Source: an uncultured Prevotellaceae bacterium
GTDB taxonomy: Bacteria > Bacteroidota > Bacteroidia > Bacteroidales > Bacteroidaceae
DNA: 44,963 nt
Assembly (NCBI GenBank): GCA_900318775.1
Contig: ONLY01000024.1
Coordinates: 1-44,963, forward strand
Direction: 5' to 3'
In this document: positions 31,316-40,249 of the stretch, piece after piece
How positions within the stretch are numbered: the first letter of the stretch is position 1
How the letters are laid out: every line of letters starts with the position of its first letter
Translations under genes and position numbers: made by a program
Notes under the pieces: generated by a model
Database searches by the model: none
Seen by the model: only the letters and a program-made list of their open reading frames with translations
Told to the model about the DNA's origin: nothing

Positions 31316-33589
31316 ATGGATTATATACAGCGCGCGTTGCAGGAAGATGTGTTTTCGATGCAAGCGGCGGAGAGCGATGGGGTACAGAACCATGAGATGA
31401 ACTTGGCATGGCGTTTTATCTCCAGCACAAACGTGTCGGTGTTCCTGACGGGTAAGGCCGGCACAGGCAAGACGACGTTCTTGCGCACCTTGAGGGAACG
31501 CACGCCTAAGCGGATGGTAGTGCTGGCTCCCACGGGTGTGGCAGCTATCAATGCTCAGGGACAGACCATTCACTCGTTCTTCCAGTTGCCCTTCGGCCCC
31601 ATCGTGCCCGGTGTGAAGATGGCAGAGAAGAAGGGGCGCTACAACATGAGCAAAGAGAAGAAAAACCTCATCAAGACGCTGGACTTGCTGGTGATTGACG
31701 AGATTTCGATGGTCAGGTGTGATGTGCTGGATGCGATAGACCAAGAACTGCGCAAATATCGTGACAGGGCCAAACCCTTTGGCGGTGTGCAGCTTCTTCT
31801 GATAGGCGACTTGCAGCAGTTGGCCCCAGTGGCTCAAGAGCGAGAGTGGGCCTTGCTGGCTCCTTATTACTCAACACCCTACTTCTTTGGCAGCAAGGCT
31901 CTGCAGCAGACTCCCTATGTAACCATCGAGCTGAAGCACATCTATCGTCAGCAGGATGCTGCGTTCATCAGCATCTTGGGGAAAATCCGCAGCAATCAGG
32001 TGGATACCGCCACGATGAACGCGCTGAATGCACGCTATCAAGCTGATTTTGTGCCTCCGAAGAATGAGGACTGGATTCGTCTGACCACGCATAACCGCAT
32101 GGCACAAACCTATAACGAGACACAGCTTGACGCTTTGAAGTCGAAGGAAGTGACATTCATGGCAGAGATTCATAAGAATTTCCCCGAAAGTAGTTATCCT
32201 GCAGATGAAAAGTTGGTGTTGAAGGAGGGGGCGCAAGTGATGTTCATCAAGAATGACCCCAACCCCGGGAAGGAGTATTACAACGGCAAGATAGGTGTGG
32301 TGACGGGCTTCATGTGGGACGATGAGACGGATGAGCGCATCATTGTGGTGAATTGCAAAGAGGATAACCGCACCATCTACGTGCCTCAGTTGACGTGGGA
32401 GAACACGAAATATGTGATTGACGCAGAGACGAAGGAAATACGAGAGGAGGTGGACGGCACCTTCACACAATATCCTTTGAGGCTGGCATGGGCCATCACG
32501 GTGCACAAGAGTCAGGGCTTGACGTTCGGTCATGCCGTGCTGGACATCACCGACTCCTTCACGCATGGTCAGGTGTATGTGGCACTGAGCCGTTGCCGCA
32601 CGCTTGAGGGCATGGTGCTGGCACGTCCGCTTGCGATGGGCTCTGTCATCACAGATGCATCAGTCAACGCCTACATTGACCATGAACTGCAGGAGGCGCA
32701 GCAGACAGAGGGAAAACTGCCCCAGATGATGTGGGAGTATTACTATTCGCTGCTCAACGAACTCTTCAACTTCCAACTGCTGAAAAGCGACATGGAGTAT
32801 CTCATGCGTGTGGTGAACCAGCATCTGTATGGCTCAGCGCCTGAGTTGCTGGAAGCCTTGAAAGAGGTGCTTCCGAAGTTGGATGCCGAGGTAGTAGAAG
32901 TGGCACAGAAGTTCCAACGCCAATATGCCTCCTTGATGCAGCAGAGCGGCACGGCCTTTGCTCAAGACGACAAGCTGCAAGAACGCTTGAAGGCAGGCAT
33001 GGCTTATTTCGAAGAGAAGATACACCACCTGCTCGACCCTATCATTCCACGCACCAAGGTGGTTATCAACAACAAGCAGGTGGTCACTCAATACAACAAT
33101 GCGCTCGATGCCTTCATGCTCTCCTATAAACTGAAGGTAGGCATCCTTGCCCGATTGAAAGACGAGGGCTTCTCCATTCGTGCCTTCTTGTCGGCGAAGG
33201 CCAAGGCTGCGCTTGACGAGGTGAGCATGGATGAAGATGGCGTGAAGTCGAAAGCCAAGACGAGAAAGGCAAAGGAAGAAAAGCCCAAGAAGGAGAAGGT
33301 GGACACGAAGCGTGAAACCCTCAAGCTCTATCATGAAGGCAAGTCCATCAAGGACATTGCAGCAGCGCGTTCCCTCACCGTAGGCACCATCGAGAACCAC
33401 TTGGCCCATTTCGTCGAGACAGGCGAATTGAAGATAGGTGATGTGGTGAGCACCCAGCATCAGAAGATGATTCGTGGAATTATCAAATCGTTCGACAAGG
33501 CTTATGCGTTGAGCGATGTGAAGAATCTGCTTCCCGATGACTACACATATGCCGAAATCAAGTTGGTGATTGCAGACATAAGGAGTTAG
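31316..33589 (+). CDS. Pif1/RecD-like DNA helicase with C-terminal HTH domain
   Basis: A 757-residue SF1B helicase. I use the ATG at 31316, preceded by AAGAAGGA; the earlier TTG lies inside the promoter. Walker A is GKAGTGKT (46-53), Walker B is VIDEISMV, and the distal motif is AWAITVHKSQGLTF. The second half adds helical regions, a Lys-rich linker (about 640-660) and a helix-turn-helix of the HTH_40 type (RETLKLYHEGKSIKDIAAA, then TIENHLAHFVETGEL). It probably acts in replication-fork or recombination repair. Its last codons are already part of a heptad repeat. Confidence 0.88.
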   Translation: MDYIQRALQEDVFSMQAAESDGVQNHEMNLAWRFISSTNVSVFLTGKAGTGKTTFLRTLRERTPKRMVVLAPTGVAAINAQGQTIHSFFQLPFGPIVPGVKMAEKKGRYNMSKEKKNLIKTLDLLVIDEISMVRCDVLDAIDQELRKYRDRAKPFGGVQLLLIGDLQQLAPVAQEREWALLAPYYSTPYFFGSKALQQTPYVTIELKHIYRQQDAAFISILGKIRSNQVDTATMNALNARYQADFVPPKNEDWIRLTTHNRMAQTYNETQLDALKSKEVTFMAEIHKNFPESSYPADEKLVLKEGAQVMFIKNDPNPGKEYYNGKIGVVTGFMWDDETDERIIVVNCKEDNRTIYVPQLTWENTKYVIDAETKEIREEVDGTFTQYPLRLAWAITVHKSQGLTFGHAVLDITDSFTHGQVYVALSRCRTLEGMVLARPLAMGSVITDASVNAYIDHELQEAQQTEGKLPQMMWEYYYSLLNELFNFQLLKSDMEYLMRVVNQHLYGSAPELLEALKEVLPKLDAEVVEVAQKFQRQYASLMQQSGTAFAQDDKLQERLKAGMAYFEEKIHHLLDPIIPRTKVVINNKQVVTQYNNALDAFMLSYKLKVGILARLKDEGFSIRAFLSAKAKAALDEVSMDEDGVKSKAKTRKAKEEKPKKEKVDTKRETLKLYHEGKSIKDIAAARSLTVGTIENHLAHFVETGELKIGDVVSTQHQKMIRGIIKSFDKAYALSDVKNLLPDDYTYAEIKLVIADIRS

Positions 33590-33681
33590 GAGTTAGGAAT
33601 GAGGAGTGAGGAATGGGGTTAATGGGTATAATGGGCTTGATGGGAACTCCTAACTCTTCACTCCTAACTCCTCACTCCTTC
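33582..33681. repeat. Inverted heptad repeats between two convergent stop codons
   Basis: Seven heptads (GGAGTTA, GGAGTTA, GGAATGA, GGAGTGA, GGAATGG, GGTTAAT, GGGTATA) are followed by an inverted set (AACTCCT, AACTCTT, CACTCCT, AACTCCT, CACTCCT at 33645-33679). They fill the whole gap between the helicase and GH105 stop codons and can pair into a long hairpin, a likely bidirectional terminator. The repeat begins inside the last codons of the helicase. Confidence 0.8.
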
Positions 33682-34974
33682 CTATTTCACATAAAAGATA
33701 GGCTCGTTGGTCTGTGGGTCTTCAGGGTAGAAGTGAACAGCAGAGTCATTCATCTTGATGTGGTGAGTTTTCACAAGCTGGTAAATCTCAGCACCCGCCC
33801 AAAGCGTGGGGCCGTATCCGTGTGCTGCAAAGTTGTTGACTGGACGGTAGGCATAGAAAGCAGGGTCGAAGGCGAGGCCTGTTCCCACACAAGTTCCTTC
33901 TACTTGGCCTTGTGCATTGACGTGCGCGTTGACGTAGTTCCAGGCAAGGATGGCCTGAGCGCCGTAGGTTTCTGCATCAATCCAGCCCTTGTTGATGGCA
34001 TGGGCGATACAGTAGCAGTAAATGGCGGTGCAGGAGGTCTCCTGATATGTGTCGGGACGGTCGAGCAGCTGGTGCCATGCGCCATCGTGGTGCTGGAGAG
34101 GCATCAAGCCAGTGAGGTGCTCCTTGAACCAGCCCATGATGAGAGGTGACTCTTGGACATCCAATAGTTCGCAGGCCGTCAGGAGTGCCCATCCGTTGGC
34201 ACGTCCCCAGAAGAAGGATGGATGGTACTCGCCGGGCACCCACCCATGTCGGTATAGATTCTTTTCCGGCACCCACATCTTGTCATGGAAAAGCTGGAAC
34301 TGGCGCATGGCTTCTTCTACATTCCCGTGCCATGCAAGGGCAGGGATGCCCATGAACATGTCGTCAAGCCACACCGTGTTCTTCACCGGGCGCAGACGGG
34401 CAAACATGCCGTCTGTGTAGCGGTATTGCCCGTTGGCGATGAAGTTGTAGTAGATCTCAATTTGATTCTTCAGTTTCTTGTCCTTCGCTTTCAGCATGGC
34501 AGCACAGATGGCGCCTGCATCGTCGAGGGCTTCAGGCTTCACCACTTGGTGCATCAGCGGGTCAATGCTCTCGCCCTTGTCGAGCCATGCCTTGAATTGA
34601 GGTGCGAGTTTTGCGAGATACTCCATGCGGTCAATGGCATAGCGGGTGTAAGTCTTGTCGCCTGTCACTTCGCCGGCACGCAGCATGGCTGAGTATGTGA
34701 CTCCCCACTCGTAGGAAGTGAGTCGGAAGGTGCCGCGCTTGAGCATCTTTCCCGTCTCGTCCAGTTCCATGAAAGTAGTGGCATCGAGATAGTCCTTGAT
34801 GCGGTCCATGGTCGCTTTTACATCCTTCGCTTCAGGTACTCCGTAAGGAATCTTGTAGGCAGGTCGCATGAGGTGAAGCGGTGCAGTAGCATCGTTCTGT
34901 ACTTCTTGTGCATAACATCCCAATTCTCCAAGGGAAAGGGATAGTGCGATGATGGTGAATAGTCTTTTTCTCAT
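33682..34974 (-). CDS. GH105/GH88-family unsaturated rhamnogalacturonyl hydrolase
   Basis: A 430-residue exported alpha/alpha-barrel hydrolase. The signal region is followed by Cys20, so a lipoprotein form is possible but the lipobox (ELGC) is poor. The family shows in TSYEWGVTYSAMLRAGE, the catalytic Asp in VWLDDMFMGIPAL (Asp204/205), HGWVPGEYHPSFFWGRANGW and the C-terminal LWAGAEIYQLVK. GH105 enzymes remove the unsaturated galacturonyl unit left by pectin or rhamnogalacturonan lyases. That fits the PL26-like gene 90 bases upstream on the same strand. Confidence 0.88.
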   Translation of the reverse strand: MRKRLFTIIALSLSLGELGCYAQEVQNDATAPLHLMRPAYKIPYGVPEAKDVKATMDRIKDYLDATTFMELDETGKMLKRGTFRLTSYEWGVTYSAMLRAGEVTGDKTYTRYAIDRMEYLAKLAPQFKAWLDKGESIDPLMHQVVKPEALDDAGAICAAMLKAKDKKLKNQIEIYYNFIANGQYRYTDGMFARLRPVKNTVWLDDMFMGIPALAWHGNVEEAMRQFQLFHDKMWVPEKNLYRHGWVPGEYHPSFFWGRANGWALLTACELLDVQESPLIMGWFKEHLTGLMPLQHHDGAWHQLLDRPDTYQETSCTAIYCYCIAHAINKGWIDAETYGAQAILAWNYVNAHVNAQGQVEGTCVGTGLAFDPAFYAYRPVNNFAAHGYGPTLWAGAEIYQLVKTHHIKMNDSAVHFYPEDPQTNEPIFYVK

Positions 34975-35000
34975 ATAGTTTATTGGTTGATGATTTTTCG

Positions 35001-35056
35001 AATTAAATTGGAAGTTAAAAGAGGGAGTTAACTTCCAATTTTAACTTCCAATTTTA
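35001..35056. repeat. Inverted and tandem TTAACTTCCAATTT repeat
   Basis: AAATTGGAAGTTAA is followed by TTAACTTCCAATTT, giving a 14-bp stem, and the latter is repeated in tandem. It lies between the PL26-like and GH105 genes and may act as a terminator, attenuator or mRNA stabiliser for the pair. Confidence 0.65.
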
Positions 35057-35064
35057 CACCCGAC

Positions 35065-37920
35065 TTATTGATTAATCGTCTCTTTCAAAAAGATGGCATC
35101 GAGGGTCCATGTGGCGCAGTCGTTGGTCCAGATGGTCGTCCGGTCGTTCAGCGGCTGGTGGTTCAGCAGGTCGTCCCACGCTTGTTTCTTCAGTGTCTCA
35201 TTGCCCAATCGCCACCCTGCATAGGCTGAGAGGCGAGGAATGAGGAATCTGTTTCGAGTGATTTCCCGTGCTTTCTGCTTGTAGTGCTGATTATGGTGGA
35301 GCCATGCAGTATAGAAGGGAGCATGGTCAATCATCGTCTCCAGTTCGTTCAGCAATTCGAAACCACCCATGATAGGCAGCAGGTGATTCGTGGACTGCAG
35401 AGAATCCATGTCGGTGCTGATGATGCCCGTGGCAGGATCATAGCCGAGGGCAAGAGGACCTTGGAAGAACCCGTGAGGAAGGGAGGCGATGGAGTTCATG
35501 CCAGCCTTCAGTTTCTGCAAGTATGGGTTTTCGGCAGCGTTGGAATTGCGGTTTATGGAACTGCGTTCCCACTCCGTCATCCAGTTGCTGGCATAGCCAA
35601 GCCAGTCGGGACCAATGCGGAGGCGTGCAGGCGCAGAACAGGGGTAGAGGTCGCGAGGCTGTGCCAGGCGCATGGGGTCTAATGTATATAATAAGGTGTC
35701 GGCATCGGTTACCTCATGCATGATGTCACCTGTGCGCTCGTCGGCAGTGAGGTAGTAGTAGAAACGGTTCCACCATGCTTCGCTGATGCGTGCCTCCTTG
35801 GCGCCACATCCCCAGTGCAGCACGTTGTGGCGAGAGCCCAGCCCGGCATGAGGACCAGTGTGGTATGTGTCCACTTCGCTGCAGTGGCGAGTCATTGCCT
35901 CAGCCATGCGCCATACCTCGGGATTGCCCGTGCGGAGGAACTGATACCACAGCATGGCAGGTGTGCCTAGTTCTGTGTTGTCCCATGCATAGCCGCCCAC
36001 ATCGTAGCGCCATTCTTCGCGCGAGGCATCGTAGGCGTGCATTACGTCGCCATAGTTGAAGAAGCCATACCAGCCATTGCGTTCAATCTCTGTTTGGTAG
36101 AATTGCATGATTTCCTGCAATCTTGCTTCGATGAGACTGTCACGCTCCGTCTCTACGGTGGGGAGGCTCCAAATGCCGAATGCCCGTTTGCGGTGCAGGT
36201 ATTCAGGCGTGCAGGCCAAGCGGTATTCTTCGCTGCTGTTGATGAGGATAGTGCTGGTGCGCCCAATGCCCCAAGCTGTGCTCATGCCTGGCTGCACATC
36301 TTCGTAAGAGGCTTCTAGCCCATGAGGAATGGTGTCGTAGTGCTCAAACGAATAGGGCTCTGCTTCGGGCGAATAAAGGCTGACGGTGACGGTGGCGGTG
36401 TCGCCTCGCATGCCTTCCACCTGCAGGGTGGAGGGGTAGGACTGCCAGAAGTCTTTCAGCCGGAAGGAGGTGCGAGAGATGCTGTCACCGAGGGTCACCA
36501 TGCCTTCTGAGCGCAGTCCTTCCATTGTGCCAATCCAGGGCGACTCATGGGTGGCTCGTTTGCGGATGCTATAGCCGTTGGGTGAAAGTTGTGAGAGTCG
36601 GAAGTCGTCCCACTGGGCAATGTTGTCTAGCACCATGCGTGTGGTGGGATCCATGGCCTTGATATTAATGGCTCGTCGGGCGATGAGGGGCTGTACAGAC
36701 ATGGACTTGCCGTCGAAGTTGACGAACCGCTCGTAGGGCTTGCCCTGCACCGGCACTTTGAAATGGATGCTGAGTTCATGCAGCCCTTCCTTGTTCAGGG
36801 CACTATCGACGAGGAGGGTGTGGACGAGCTTTGCCTCCCGTGCGCCAGCATATTGGTAGGTGCGGATGATGAAGTTGCGACCGGTGTATTTGTGTACTTC
36901 GCGAGAGTGGATGCCGTTCTTGGCCTTTTCCTCCACCTCATGAGTGATAACAGAATCAATTCTTCCATTTAGGGTCACGTAGAACGGCGGCATTTCTTTT
37001 AATGGCATGGACGGGACATACGTAAGCCGAATGTTTGGTTGCTTCAGCAGCAGCACGGAGTCGCACCCCTCGGGGATAAACGTGGAGAATGCTTGCCACT
37101 TGGCGCTGCCGTCGGGCCACGATGCCAGTCGCCATGTGTCGTACGGACAATAACGATGGTCGCCAATCTGCAACTTGAAATCATCGGTGGTCACTTCCCC
37201 TTGGTCGAATGGTACGCCAAAGGTGGTCCATCCATGCCCCTTTCCGCCTATCCATTTCAGCACCACGGGTTTGTCTTTCCCTTCGCAGGTGTAGTGGAAG
37301 TTTCGCAGCTGCGCCACAGCCATCGTGGTGCGGAATCCGAAGTGTCCTTCGCGCAAGGGCTTCGGGTCAACATAATCCACCAGCAGCTCTCCGTCGATGT
37401 AGTAGCGTGCGTGTCCATCTTTCTGCTCCAGGCGAATCTTGTACCACCTGTTTCCCTCCAGCAGGTGTGCCTTGTCGGTGTATTCCTTCAAGATGGCAGG
37501 GCGAAAAGCCGCGTCTCCAATGCCTCGTATGTCGCCTGTGTATCGGCGAAATCTTGTGGTGGTATTCCAATTGCCGCCAAAGCCCATGTAGTAGGTTTGC
37601 AGGGCGTAGTTGTCTACGAACCGTCCACCGTGTCCGCCGCATTGGTTTGCCATCCAGAAGCAGTTGAGGTCGCTCACGCGCATATGCCCCTGCTCGTTCT
37701 TGAAGCGTTTGTCGGCCACAATCCTTGCCTCATATTCAATCACGACGTTGCCTTCCATGCGCTCCTCGCACCAGAGCGTCAGTCCCTTGGGAGCCACAAT
37801 CGTGGCGGTGCCGTTCTTCCAGACGACAGAAGACTGAGCGTCTTCAGCCTCCATACGCCATTTCTGCGCGTGCAAAGTGATGGAAAACAATAAGATGAGT
37901 GTAGTTAGTAAAGTCTTCAT
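35065..37920 (-). CDS. Secreted PL26-like exo-rhamnogalacturonan lyase with N-terminal DUF6250-like domain
   Basis: A 951-residue exported protein, signal about 1-18 (ends TLHAQ). Residues about 25-215 form a jelly-roll-like region (GDAAFRPAILKEYTD; NRWYKIRLEQKDGHARYYIDG) resembling DUF6250. From about 225 the sequence follows the PcRGLX/YetA pattern: a RIFT-barrel start (TTFGVPFDQGEV; ASWPDGSAKW), a central beta-sandwich and a C-terminal helical toroid (about 600-951). Known members release unsaturated disaccharide from rhamnogalacturonan I. With the GH105 gene it makes a two-step module, but no SusC/SusD pair or polysaccharide regulator is in the window. Confidence 0.7.
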   Translation of the reverse strand: MKTLLTTLILLFSITLHAQKWRMEAEDAQSSVVWKNGTATIVAPKGLTLWCEERMEGNVVIEYEARIVADKRFKNEQGHMRVSDLNCFWMANQCGGHGGRFVDNYALQTYYMGFGGNWNTTTRFRRYTGDIRGIGDAAFRPAILKEYTDKAHLLEGNRWYKIRLEQKDGHARYYIDGELLVDYVDPKPLREGHFGFRTTMAVAQLRNFHYTCEGKDKPVVLKWIGGKGHGWTTFGVPFDQGEVTTDDFKLQIGDHRYCPYDTWRLASWPDGSAKWQAFSTFIPEGCDSVLLLKQPNIRLTYVPSMPLKEMPPFYVTLNGRIDSVITHEVEEKAKNGIHSREVHKYTGRNFIIRTYQYAGAREAKLVHTLLVDSALNKEGLHELSIHFKVPVQGKPYERFVNFDGKSMSVQPLIARRAINIKAMDPTTRMVLDNIAQWDDFRLSQLSPNGYSIRKRATHESPWIGTMEGLRSEGMVTLGDSISRTSFRLKDFWQSYPSTLQVEGMRGDTATVTVSLYSPEAEPYSFEHYDTIPHGLEASYEDVQPGMSTAWGIGRTSTILINSSEEYRLACTPEYLHRKRAFGIWSLPTVETERDSLIEARLQEIMQFYQTEIERNGWYGFFNYGDVMHAYDASREEWRYDVGGYAWDNTELGTPAMLWYQFLRTGNPEVWRMAEAMTRHCSEVDTYHTGPHAGLGSRHNVLHWGCGAKEARISEAWWNRFYYYLTADERTGDIMHEVTDADTLLYTLDPMRLAQPRDLYPCSAPARLRIGPDWLGYASNWMTEWERSSINRNSNAAENPYLQKLKAGMNSIASLPHGFFQGPLALGYDPATGIISTDMDSLQSTNHLLPIMGGFELLNELETMIDHAPFYTAWLHHNQHYKQKAREITRNRFLIPRLSAYAGWRLGNETLKKQAWDDLLNHQPLNDRTTIWTNDCATWTLDAIFLKETINQ

Positions 37921-37942
37921 GTGTCAAGGTCTTGATGATGTT

Positions 37943-37951
37943 GCAAAGGTA
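37943..37951 (-). promoter_or_regulatory. -7 element of the PL26-like/GH105 pair
   Basis: The minus strand reads TACCTTTGC, about 25 bases before the ATG. A TTTG lies 24 bases further upstream, slightly too far for the usual spacing. Confidence 0.6.
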
Positions 37952-38101
37952 CGTCTTTTTTGCCTACTTGACTAACAAATTGTACAGTTTTTTCTAAGCC
38001 CTTCCATCCTGCGGTTTATACCATGCTGAAACATAGGGATAATGCTATAGGGGGGGATGGTGAGGAAATGATTCGGCTCGTATGTATTTTTCTCGGTTTT
38101 G

Positions 38102-38134
38102 TTTGTTAGTTTTTCTTCTTTTCGTTACCTTTGC
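38102..38134 (+). promoter_or_regulatory. Promoter of ilvE
   Basis: TTTG (38102-38105) and TACCTTTGC (38126-38134) are 20 bases apart, a full consensus promoter with the ATG 37 bases later. Confidence 0.75.
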
Positions 38135-38170
38135 AACATAAAAGCTAACAATCACAAAACATTACAAGAT

Positions 38171-39193
38171 ATGGAACAGATGGATTGGTCGAACCTCGGT
38201 TTCGGCTACCGCAAAACTGATTACAATGTACGCTGTTACTACCGTGATGGCAAATGGGGCGAAATCGAGGTTTGCTCCGAAGAGACTATACCACTCCACA
38301 TGGCAGCCACTTGTCTGCACTATGGCCAGGAGGCATTCGAGGGACTGAAGGCTTACCGCTGTCCAGACGGCAAGGTGCGTGTGTTCCGTTCTGACGAGAA
38401 TGCAGCCCGTCTGCAGAGCACCTGCCGTGGCATCCTCATGCCTGAACTCCCCACAGAGAAGTTTAACGAGATGGTGGACAAAGTGGTGCGCCTGAATGAG
38501 CGTTTCATTCCACCTTACGAGACAGGTGCTACACTCTACATCCGTCCGCTCCTTATCGGCACAAGCGCACAGGTGGGCGTGCATCCAGCTACAGAATATC
38601 TGTTCATGATTTTCGTCACTCCTGTAGGTCCTTACTTCAAGGGTGGCTTCTCTTGCAACGACTACGTCATCATCCGCGAGTATGACCGCTCAGCTCCTCT
38701 TGGCACTGGCATCTACAAGGTGGGTGGCAACTATGCTGCATCTCTCCGTGCCAACAAGATGGCACATGACCTGGGCTATGCCTGCGAGTTCTATCTCGAC
38801 GCCAAGGAGAAGAAGTACATGGACGAGTGTGGTGCTGCCAACTTCTTTGGCATCAAGAACAACACTTACGTTACTCCTAAGTCTACTTCTATCCTCCCGT
38901 CCATCACGAACAAGTCGCTCATGCAGCTGGCTGAAGACCTTGGCCTGAAGGTGGAGCGCCGTCAGATTCCAGAGGATGAGTTGGCAACCTTCGAAGAGGC
39001 TGGCGCATGCGGCACCGCAGCTGTCATCTCTCCTATCGGAAAGATTGACGACCTCGAGGAGAAGAAGTCTTTTCAGATTTCTAAGGACGGCAAGCCAGGA
39101 CCTATCTCGCAGAAACTCTACAACAAGTTGCGCGGCATCCAGTACGGCACCGAACCCGATGTGCACGGATGGACTCGCGTGGTGATTGAATAA
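38171..39193 (+). CDS. ilvE: Branched-chain amino acid aminotransferase
   Basis: A 340-residue fold-type IV PLP enzyme that makes leucine, isoleucine and valine from their keto acids with glutamate. I use the ATG at 38171; the longer frame covers the promoter. The PLP lysine is Lys183 in IYKVGGNYAAS. Other family parts are LHYGQEAFEGLKAYR, RPLLIGTSAQVGVHPATEY, MDECGAANFFGI and FEEAGACGTAAVISPIG. It uses the PLP that pdxST makes and completes the leucine pathway served by leuB. A nucleotidyltransferase gene follows after 65 bases, possibly in the same transcript. Confidence 0.94.
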   Translation: MEQMDWSNLGFGYRKTDYNVRCYYRDGKWGEIEVCSEETIPLHMAATCLHYGQEAFEGLKAYRCPDGKVRVFRSDENAARLQSTCRGILMPELPTEKFNEMVDKVVRLNERFIPPYETGATLYIRPLLIGTSAQVGVHPATEYLFMIFVTPVGPYFKGGFSCNDYVIIREYDRSAPLGTGIYKVGGNYAASLRANKMAHDLGYACEFYLDAKEKKYMDECGAANFFGIKNNTYVTPKSTSILPSITNKSLMQLAEDLGLKVERRQIPEDELATFEEAGACGTAAVISPIGKIDDLEEKKSFQISKDGKPGPISQKLYNKLRGIQYGTEPDVHGWTRVVIE

Positions 39194-39258
39194 TCTGCCT
39201 GTGCGCTGGGCGCATGGCTATAATTAACAAATAGTTCAAAACTAATAGCTAATTGACA

Positions 39259-40179
39259 ATGAAACCAACTTTATTCCTCCTTGCTGCAGGAATGGGAAGC
39301 CGCTATGGTGGCTTGAAGCAGCTTGATGGTCTGGGCCCTAACGGTGAAACCATCATGGATTATTCTATCTACGACGCTGTGAAGGCAGGCTTCGGCAAGA
39401 TTGTGTGGGTGATTCGCAAGGATTTCGAAGAGCAGTTCCGTACACAGATTCTCTCTAAGTATGAGGGTGTGGTTCCTTGCGAACTCTGCTTCCAGAGCAT
39501 CGACAGCCTTCCAGAAGGCTTCAAGTGCCCAGAAGGCCGTGTGAAGCCATGGGGTACCAACCACGCTGTGCTCATGGGCAAGGATGTCATCAAGGAGCCT
39601 TTCGCTGTCATCAACTGCGATGACTTCTATGGCCGCGATGCCTTCATGTCTATCGGCAAGTATCTCAGCAACCTGCCCGAAGGTTCTAAGAACAAGTACG
39701 CAATGGTGGGCTTCCGCTGCTGCAACACCCTGTCAGAGAACGGTTCTGTAGCTCGTGGCGTGTGCATGTATGATGACAACCGTCACCTCGTGGATGTAGT
39801 AGAGCGCACAGAGATTATGCGTCAGGCCGACAAGGGCAATGCCATCTGCTACAAGGACGAGCAGGGCGAATGGACTCCACTCGAGGAGAATGTGCCTGTC
39901 AGCATGAACATGTGGGGCTTCACTCCCGACTACTTCGAGTATAGCGAGGAGTACTTCAAGGAGTTCCTCTCTGATCCGAAGAACATGGAGAACCTCAAGG
40001 CTGAGTTCTTCATCCCGCTCATGGTGAACAAGCTCATCAAGGAAGGCACCGCTACCGTGGAAGTGCTCGACACCACCTCTGTATGGTTCGGCGTGACATA
40101 CGCCGCTGACCGTGAGGCCACCGTAGAGCGCATTGCCAAGCTCGTTGCCGACGGAGTATATCCTAACAAGCTGTTCTAA
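39259..40179 (+). CDS. Sugar-phosphate nucleotidyltransferase
   Basis: A 306-residue NTP-transferase. The start is the ATG at 39259. The nucleotide-binding loop LLAAGMGSRYGGLKQLDGLG is the signature of the sugar-1-phosphate nucleotidyltransferase family. The metal-binding region is VINCDDFYGRDAF. It probably makes an NDP-sugar for cell-surface glycans; the specific sugar and nucleotide cannot be assigned. In related genomes such genes may sit beside a sugar kinase/phosphotransferase, absent here. A strong TTCG-loop terminator follows. Confidence 0.85.
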   Translation: MKPTLFLLAAGMGSRYGGLKQLDGLGPNGETIMDYSIYDAVKAGFGKIVWVIRKDFEEQFRTQILSKYEGVVPCELCFQSIDSLPEGFKCPEGRVKPWGTNHAVLMGKDVIKEPFAVINCDDFYGRDAFMSIGKYLSNLPEGSKNKYAMVGFRCCNTLSENGSVARGVCMYDDNRHLVDVVERTEIMRQADKGNAICYKDEQGEWTPLEENVPVSMNMWGFTPDYFEYSEEYFKEFLSDPKNMENLKAEFFIPLMVNKLIKEGTATVEVLDTTSVWFGVTYAADREATVERIAKLVADGVYPNKLF

Positions 40180-40215
40180 TTTTTTTCAGAAGAGTATAAT
40201 ACTCTACATACAGGA

Positions 40216-40246
40216 GTGCCCTGCCAGTTCGCTGGCGGGGCACTTT
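40216..40246 (+). terminator. Intrinsic terminator after the nucleotidyltransferase gene
   Basis: GTGCCCTGCCAG, a TTCG loop, then CTGGCGGGGCAC (one G-T pair), followed by TTT. The GTGCCC/GGGCAC arms and TTCG loop resemble the hairpin in the 18037 cassette. Confidence 0.85.
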
Positions 40247-40249
40247 GTG

